Shown: piece by piece, positions 51,890-64,000 of the stretch
Layout: each line of letters starts with the position of its first letter
Position numbering within the stretch: position 1 is the first letter of the stretch
DNA from: Cacajao melanocephalus
Lineage: Eukaryota > Chordata > Mammalia > Primates > Pitheciidae
Direction of reading: 5' to 3'
Length of the DNA stretch: 64,000 bases
Assembly (NCBI GenBank): GCA_963573385.1
Contig: CAUYLG010071334.1
Span: 17,145-81,144 of the forward strand
Position numbers and translations under genes: made by a program
The notes under the pieces: model-generated
What the model was told of the DNA's origin: nothing
The model's database searches: none
The model's input: only the letters and a program-made list of their open reading frames with translations

Positions 51890-52440
51890 AGAACAATTAA
51901 CTATTATCTATTGCTGCAGAAAATAAATTACTCTAAAACTTAGCAGGTTAAAGCAGCAAAACATTTTTTACTTCATACCGTTTCTGTGTGTCACGAATTT
52001 GGGAGTTGCTTATCTGGGTGGTTTTGACTTGGTATCTTTCATGAGTTTGCTGCCAGGATTTTAACTGGTGCTGCAGTCATGTGAAGGTTTCCATGATGGC
52101 TCATTTACCTGGCTGGCAAGTTGCTGCTGCCACAGCCTGTAAACAAGAAGCTTCAGTTCTGTGCCATGTGGACATCTTCACAGGGCTGCATAAGTGCCTG
52201 CAACATGGCGGCTGGCCTCTCTGATGAGTATTTGAGAGAGAGTGAGGTGGAATGTGCAGTGTGTTTTATAACCTGCCCTTGGAGTCACACTGTGTTATTT
52301 CAGCAGTATCTTCTTGGTTATGCAGATCAACCCAGTTATATGGGAGCGGGCTGTGAAAGTATGACTAGAAGGAAGCAAGAATGCCTAGGGAGCAGCTTGG
52401 AGACTGGCTGTCACAGTACCCCGGGAAGGAAAGCATAGGG
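51890..52440 (-). mobile_element. ERVL-MaLR solo LTR, MLT1-like
   Basis: attgctgcagaaaataaatt, catggcggctggcctctctg, ggagtcacactgtgttattt and the terminal gactggctgtcacagta in antisense MLT1 order. The 105-codon frame at 52121-52438 lies inside the LTR and is not a gene. Confidence 0.78.
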
Positions 52441-52819
52441 TTAGCTGGTTACATGAACATTGATATTTTCTAAATTAAAAAATAACATACCTAAAATAGA
52501 GCAAGAATAATTTGGGGAAAATAATTGCTTTACATATGGCAAGGGGCCAGAAGCTATGTAAGTATTAAGAACATGTTTATGGTTCTAAGCATAAAGTCTG
52601 AAGAGCAGAGCCTGTAAACTGGCAATTTATATGAAAGAAAACTAATAATTGAGCCTATAAAAAGTGTTTTACTCAAGTAATAATAGGAACACATACCATA
52701 GTAGCAGTGAAGTATCATTTTATAGCTTTTGTAATAATCACAATTGAAAGAAAATAGAGCCCAAACTTAGAGCTCATGTAATTGTGGTAAAACACTTGTT
52801 CTTTTGCTGGTAGCACTGT

Positions 52820-53110
52820 ATATTATATCATAGTTTTTGGAAGGTGTTTTAGCAGTGCATATCAAGCTATAAAAATGTATAATTCATTTGACTCACCAAT
52901 CCCACTTTCAGGAATTCATTCTAAGGAATTAATTTAAAAAATAATCTGTAAACCTGAAGTAATTCACTTTAGTGTTCTCTAGCCTCAGTATTTAACAATA
53001 GGGAAATGATCATGCAGGTTATAATGTATCAATCAGTGGAATATGATTAGTTTAAGGAATATAAAGTTTACTTAAATAAAATTAAATAAAAACTGTGTAT
53101 ATGCTAAAAT
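52820..53110 (+). mobile_element. Old L1 3' fragment, sense
   Basis: tttgactcaccaatcccact, aggaattcattctaagga and gggaaatgatcatgcagg are weak L1M/HAL1 landmarks. Confidence 0.55.
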
Positions 53111-53589
53111 TACAGTCATGCAAGGGTTTTCAGCTAGTTTGAATAGGAAAAGTGTAACATAAAAATGGCTGTTATTCTAGGATGGTAGGATTATGGGTGA
53201 AATTTTCACACTTCTTGGATTTTCTTTCAGTGCTAGTGATGTTTTGATGATAAACTTGCTATCTCATAAAAGAGAAAATCCTTTAGGAATAGAAAAGAGC
53301 GGAGAAGATGATTTGACAAGCCTTTTCTCTCACCAAAGAAAAATAAACACAACCAACTTTTGGAGGAGAGAGAGGGACAGCTCTTTTTAGAGTTGAGGGC
53401 ATATTGGCTACCCTTAATTTTTTAGAGTCAGACTGATAACTAACTCTGGGAAGAGGAAGCATTTTTTTTTTCCCTATTGCTATTCATTCTGAGCACCATA
53501 GAAATACTGCTTTTGGTTTTAGTTTTAGCTTGTGTGCCTTAAATTGTGAGCAGTTAACTCACTTTAAGTGACAGAATTTTTATTGTATA

Positions 53590-54114
53590 CAGGAGTTCCC
53601 CCTTATTCTTGAGGATTTCAGGACCCTCAGTGGATGCCTGAAAACTTGGATAAAACTGAACTCTGTATATATGGTGCTGTGTTTTTCCCTGTGCATACAT
53701 ACATATGATAAAGTTTAACTTATAAATTAGGCACAGTAAGAGGTTAAGAATAATAGATAATAAAATAGAACAATTATAACAACATGCCAGCATCACTAGT
53801 TTTGTGCTTTGGGGCCATTAGGAAGTAAAATAAGTAAAGTAAGGGTTACTCGAACACAAGCATGATAATAACACCAGCATGGTGGTACCAACGACAGTCT
53901 GATAGCCTAGATGACCACTAAGTGACTAACAAGTGGGTAGTGTATGCAGTGTGGGTGATCACAGCCCAGTTGGGACAGCAGATCTCATTATGCTACTTAG
54001 AACAGTGTGCAACTTAAAACTTAGGAGTTGCTTATTTAATATTTTCACCCTGCAGTTGACTGTGGGTAATTAAAACCTCAGAAAGCAAAACTGCATATCA
54101 GAGGGGACTAACTG
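53590..54114 (-). mobile_element. TcMar-Tigger element with transposase-region remnant
   Basis: Inverted ends caggagttcccccttattc and gaggggactaactg, with TA at 53588-53589 and 54115-54116. The middle (ttgtgctttggggccatt) is a remnant of the region that starts the transposase in its full-length relative; no open frame survives. Confidence 0.85.
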
Positions 54115-54598
54115 TATTTTTTAAATTACAAGTTACATTTTACCATTTTAAAAAATGGCAGCACAAAAGGGTATACAAGTGCAACATAAAATCCTCTCCT
54201 TCTAGATACATATAGCTCAGTTTTCTAGGATGTTACCAATGTAAATAGCTTTTTGTATATTCTTTCAGTAATGTGTATATGAGCATTTCTCATATATGAA
54301 CAGATATGTATTCATATATTTACCATCATTTGTATAAACATAATGCTTTGATGCAGGCTTAACAGAAGTTTGGAGTTTGTCAAGTTTTTTATAATCAAAT
54401 TGTGCAGAGGGGGTCCTAATTTCTCTTTCACATTAATAAAACTGAATTGTGGTGCCAAGTCCTGATGAGAAATGTGTAGCAAACTTCCAGGAGCATCTTG
54501 CTTTATTTGATATGTACTTTGTATTTAAGATGATTGCCTTTTTCTACATAATTTCTTTAGTACAATAGCAAAATGGTTCTTGATTGTTTAATTCATGA

Positions 54599-55443
<845 letters not shown>

Positions 55444-56213
55444 TGAGAATATAAAGGAATATGTTATGGAAAGCACATTGTATCAACTTTGTTAAATGAA
55501 AGAATAATTGGATCTTTCTTTTTGAGGTTGTATAAGTAGGAAGAGAACTGTCACCTTAAAAGGTGGGGATAGTCTTTCTGGTTAGGTATCTTAACATTCT
55601 TATATGGTATGGATGTATTGTTATGTTCAATATGTAGGCATCTATGAAGAGTGAAGTGGTTCATTTATACATATTTGCATAAATATGTATACTTCTCTAG
55701 CTAGAAGATAAAATACTTTCCTTAATATATCTTGAAATACCTCTTTCTTGAAAGGAGGAAATAAAATAGTATTAGATCATGTTGATTATATCACAGCTTA
55801 GCACTTTTGAGGGGCCTAGAGCTATAGAGATACAGTTTATTCAAAACTTAAAAAAAACCTTTTTGCGAAATACATTATGAACAAAAAAGTGTCCAAATCA
55901 TAAGGGTGCAGCATAATGTTACTCTTTTCTTTTGGTTCTTGTTCATTGAGAGGTAGTTTGGGCACAGTTGCCTTTTGGTTGGACTTCTGTATTCATATGC
56001 TTATGGTTTCTTTTAAAAAAAAAAACTTCAGTCAGTTACTCCTTTTTGTCCTATCACAAATTCCATTTTAACTCTGATTTTATAATTTATAGGTTTCTTA
56101 AGTAAAATGCCTACAGGATATTTCATAACATTTGTTTGGAAAAAGTTTTCTGTTGATGGGAAAGGACTTAACTGTACTTTGTAGCCATTTTATCACTTGA
56201 GATTTTTACTTAA

Positions 56214-56501
<288 letters not shown>

Positions 56502-56619
56502 TGAATTCACTTACTGATTGTTACTTTTTGAAAAGTCTTAAATTTATAAATATTAAGAAATAAATACCCACATTTTCTATATTTGAAGTCTGAGCAAAGG
56601 GCCTTCTAAGAGTCCTTAA

Positions 56620-56929
<310 letters not shown>

Positions 56930-57009
56930 AAAAAAGATTTTCTTAGGACTCCTTTCCTGTGTTTAACTTCTACGAAAGAGATTATTTAGCAGCTTAAGGC
57001 AGGTAACAT

Positions 57010-57840
57010 TTTAGTTTGAAATTATTCTAGCCTTACAGAAAAGTGGCCAAAGCAGTACAGAGAGTTCTCACTGTATCCTTTAGCCTAGCTTCCCCTAATG
57101 TTATCATCTTACAAAAGAGTACAATTATTGAAACCAAGAAGTGAACATTGATAGGCTCCAGTTAACTAAACTATAGATCTTGTTTGAATTTCTGGTCCAG
57201 GATCCTACCCACGATGTCACATTACATGTAGTTGTCATACTTTCTTAGTCTCCTCCTGTCTATGATAATTCCTCGACCTTTGTCTTAACTGACTTTGACA
57301 CTTTTCAAGAGAACTGGTCTATTATTTTTTTGAAAGCTCCTCAAACAGGGTTTGCCTGTTACTTTCTCATGATTAGATTGAAGCTGTAAATTTTGGCAAG
57401 AATACCACGGAAGAGATGTTGTGCCTTTCTCAGTGCATCATAGCAGGAGCATATAATAGTGACATGTCTTATACTAGGAGTGTTAATTTTGATGTCTTGG
57501 TTACAGTGAAGAAACTTGATAGATACGTTAAAGTTACTCTTTTTTCCATTTGCTCACTAACTTTAGCATCTGTCAGTGGTGTTTGCATAACAGTGATTTT
57601 CTTTTTTCATCCTTTCTGTATTTATTAATTGGAATGCTACTATAAGGAAGAACTATTCCTTGGTTTCATTTATTCATATCATTATGGACTAATGGATATT
57701 TTATTCTAGGGGTTATAATCCATTGTTGTGATTATTTTTACCCAAATTGTCCCACATTTGGCTGTTGGGAACTCTTTTAAGTCCTGGATTCTTTTGACAT
57801 GCCTCCATTTTAAAAAATTACTTCTTTGTTTTTTGGCACT
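57010..57840 (-). mobile_element. Old L1 (L1M) 3' fragment
   Basis: cctagcttcccctaatgtta, ctaaactatagatcttgt, aagaataccacggaagaga and attaattggaatgctact run in the antisense L1M order. Confidence 0.85.
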
Positions 57841-58153
57841 ACAAGAAGTTTGCAGTATAATCCCTCCCCTGACCTGGAATCAAACATTATGTGGAAACCG
57901 GGCTTTTGTCTTTGTTTTTGTAGACTAGTAATTAGATACCAATATCTGGGTGCTAGATGTAGAGCAGGGATTTTTAGCTGTAGGTGGACTTCCAGTGTAG
58001 GCTTCAAGGTGTATGTGAGTGTCTTCCAATTTTTTGTAGAATTTAGTATGTATATGTTTTAATGTTTATTAAATTTTGGGGGGGATATTCATCAGATTTT
58101 CTAATGACAGTCTTTTACTTGAAAAAATTAAGATCCTGACTTAGACTATCTGA

Positions 58154-61901
<3,748 letters not shown>

Positions 61902-62169
61902 TAAGCAGTAATAGCAGTTTACCTAATCTCAGAGTAGTTGTGATTTGTGTGTATATGTAGTTCTGCTGGTTATAATAGTCCTTTCAAACCCATGATAACT
62001 GCTTTGGTTTTGCAGATAAGCACGTGGATTTGACTATCAGCATTAAATAAGCTTGGTTTATTTATTTTTTGTCTTACTCTATGAAGAATAATTTGAGATT
62101 TCACCAAAAACAAAAAACAAGCTTCTCATGAGTGGTAAAGCACCCATATTTATTAATTCAAGAAATATT

Positions 62170-62463
62170 TCACGCCTATAATCCTAGCACTTTGGGACAC
62201 CAAGATGGGTGAATTGCTTGAGTCCAGGAGTTCAAGACCAGCCTGGGCAACATGGCAAAATCCCATCTTTACAAAAAATACAAAAAATTAGCCAGGTATG
62301 GTGGCACCCACCTGTAGTCGAAGCTATTTAGTAGCATGAGGCAGGAGTAACGCTTGAGTCTGGGAAGCGGAGGTTGCAGTGAGCTAAGATCATGCCGCTG
62401 CCCTGTAGCCTGGGTGACAGAGTGAGACCCGGTCACTAAAAAAAAAAAAAAAAAAAAAAAAAA
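62170..62463 (+). mobile_element. Alu, sense, lacking its first bases
   Basis: Starts at tcacgcctataatcc instead of the usual terminus; ends with a 24-base A run at 62439-62462. Confidence 0.94.
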
Positions 62464-63174
62464 TTGCATTTTTTTGTGACACATGACAGGAATATAAATA
62501 TATAGCTCAAGAGTCTGTTTATGTGCCAGATGCTGGAGGTGTCAGTGAATGACTGAATTCTTTCCTTGAACTATAGGAGAGATTTGTAAATAAATAATAT
62601 CATTAACATGAAAAGTTCAATTATAGAATACACAGTGTTTTGGGAGAATAGGGAAGCCAGCTTCTACTTCTGCCTGGGGATGTCAGAGGAGGATTCATTG
62701 AGGGGTCTTAAAGAATATGTAGGAGTTTATCAGCATAACAGGGATTTGTTTCCCATATAATCAGAAGGAGCAGAAGTGAAGTTGGAATAGACTTGAAGAT
62801 AGGGGAAGACATAATTGTGGTAATTAAAATGGCTTAAGATAAAGAATATAGGATGGTGGAGAATGGCAGGAGGTGAGGTTGGAAAAGTGCAGGGACTAGA
62901 TTATAAAGGCTCTTACAGATTATGTTCATTTATTTTTTGTCTTTTCCTTCTTTGCCACCAACAAATGTACCATGTAAGCCAAGTTCTCCATCTCTTATCT
63001 CGAAAGTAAGAATTTCTAAGGCTGATGCCAGGGATTCTAGGGAAAACTCTTTGTATTAAGAGACCCAGTGGTGAATGGACTGTGATGTCGGTCATTATGT
63101 GAATACATTTGAGAAAATAAAACAGCAGTACAAATAGCACACATTTACTCAGCATTCTGCTGTATTATGATTTA

Positions 63175-63300
63175 ACAAAATGTTAGCTTTGAGTCAGGTG
63201 GACCTGGGTTCAAGTCTTGGTCTGTCATTTACTAACTTCGGCTTTGGGCAAGTTGCTGTCAAAGCTTGTTTCCTTTCCTGTTAATGGGTTATTATAGATA
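63175..63300 (+). mobile_element. MIR fragment
   Basis: gagtcaggtggacctgggtt, ggtctgtcatttactaac and ggctttgggcaagttgctg. Confidence 0.7.
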
Positions 63301-63369
63301 CTCTAGTAGAAATCTACGTGGACTTCAGTGGGAACTGAAAGGGGGCAGTAGTTAACGTTCTTCCTGACT

Positions 63370-63800
63370 GAACTGTTTTTTGTTTGTTTGTTTTCTTGAG
63401 TAAGTTGCAGACATATTGTGAATATCCCTTTACTCCTAATTATTTGTATGTATTTCCGAAAAACAAAAATGTTCTCATACATGACCATGGTCCAATCATC
63501 GAATCAGGAATTTAACACAAATCAAGTACTGCTGTCTAATTCAGTTGTCACACATCTCTAGTCTCCTTCCAATTGGGAACAGTTCCTCAATCATCTTTGA
63601 TGACCTTGACAGTTTTGAAGTGCACAAGTCATTTATTTTTCAGAATGTCATCACTTTGAGCTTGTTTTGTTTTTCATCATGATTAGAAGATCCTGCAGGT
63701 GTGTGGTGTCCTCCTCAGTGTGTCACATCGGGAGCCGCGTAATATCCGAGTTCTCATTGCAGGTGCCACTAACAGTGACCACCCAGTTTAGATGGTGTCC
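63370..63800 (-). mobile_element. Old L1 (L1M) 3' fragment
   Basis: cttgagtaagttgcagacat, aacacaaatcaagtactgc and tgatgaccttgacagtttt are antisense L1M landmarks. Confidence 0.75.
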
Positions 63801-63823
63801 ATGTTTCTTCTCTAACATTATTG

Positions 63824-63957
63824 TTTTCTTTTCTTTTTTTTTTTCTTTTTTTATTTTTGAAAGAAAGAAAAAGAGAGGAAAGAAAGTGAGAGTGAAAGAA
63901 AGAAAAAAAAGAATGTAAGAGAGAAAGAAAGAGGAAGAGAAAGAGGGAAAGAGAACG
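63824..63957. repeat. Polypyrimidine tract switching to a (GAAA)-rich polypurine tract
   Basis: T/C only, apart from one A, up to 63858; then almost pure A/G from 63859 to 63957 with GAAAGAAA units. Confidence 0.95.
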
Positions 63958-64000
63958 GGATTCTTGTTCTATTGCCCAGGCTAGAATGCAGTCTAAAAAT
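63955..64000 (-). mobile_element. Alu, antisense, truncated by the window end
   Basis: gggattcttgttctattgcccaggctagaatgcagt corresponds, with changes, to the 3' part of an Alu read in reverse; it continues outside the window. (Motif in two parts: gggattcttgttctattg, then cccaggctagaatgcagt.). Confidence 0.8.

Noticed and set aside
52121..52438. 105-codon frame with plausible amino-acid composition
   Set aside because: It lies within an MLT1-like solo LTR, read against the LTR's own direction.

Overview
This is primate nuclear DNA, human or a close relative: about 28 Alu copies, L1, L2 and MIR fragments, Tigger and hAT DNA transposons and MaLR LTRs fill long introns, and no bacterial-style genes are present. 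The only gene recognised is KAT6A (MOZ/MYST3), a MYST-family histone lysine acetyltransferase, read on the + strand. The window holds the 3' part of one very long intron (1-49643) and then six consecutive coding exons: 49644-49752, 54618-54733, 55336-55417, 58212-58347, 59646-59965 and 61705-61823. All six have AG acceptors and GT donors and join in one open frame. They encode residues about 201-494: the tandem PHD fingers (double PHD finger, DPF) that read acylated histone H3, a basic linker, a conserved serine/proline-containing region, and the acidic stretch just before the MYST catalytic domain. The start codon, the N-terminal winged-helix part, the catalytic domain and the C-terminal regions lie outside the window. 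The numbering is anchored by three matches to known KAT6A landmarks: the DPF cysteines, the AKT-site threonine T369 and S420.

Layout. 1-8239: intron with scattered Alu, L2, MIR and hAT copies. 8240-17552: a deep nest of transposons. An old L1 is split by a Tigger DNA transposon, which is split by an Alu (itself split by another Alu), by a nearly full-length but dead L1 (carrying two Alus) and by a further Alu. 17553-49643: more intron with Alu, L2, MIR, L1M, hAT, Tigger and MaLR copies, and long stretches that look single-copy (notably 22300-25300, 37900-39300, 39650-42650 and 45730-47370). 49644-61823: the six exons and their introns, with a Tigger starting 101 bp after the first exon and another Tigger in the same intron. 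61824-64000: start of the next intron, ending in an Alu that runs off the window and is preceded by an unusual purine tract.

No tRNA, rRNA, snRNA, CRISPR array or intact second protein gene was found, and nothing here looks like a new biological system. The short open frames outside the six exons are explained by Alu, L1 or other repeats, or by chance in AT-rich intron. The points most worth a second look are the nested insertion, an exact 47-bp local duplication, two perfect 12-bp hairpins, a strong CTCF-like motif near the last exon, the fact that every one of the six exons has a length not divisible by three, and the purine/pyrimidine switch at the 3' edge. Repeat family names are from memory of consensus sequences; class is more certain than subfamily, and boundaries are good to about 5-20 bp unless a target-site duplication is stated.
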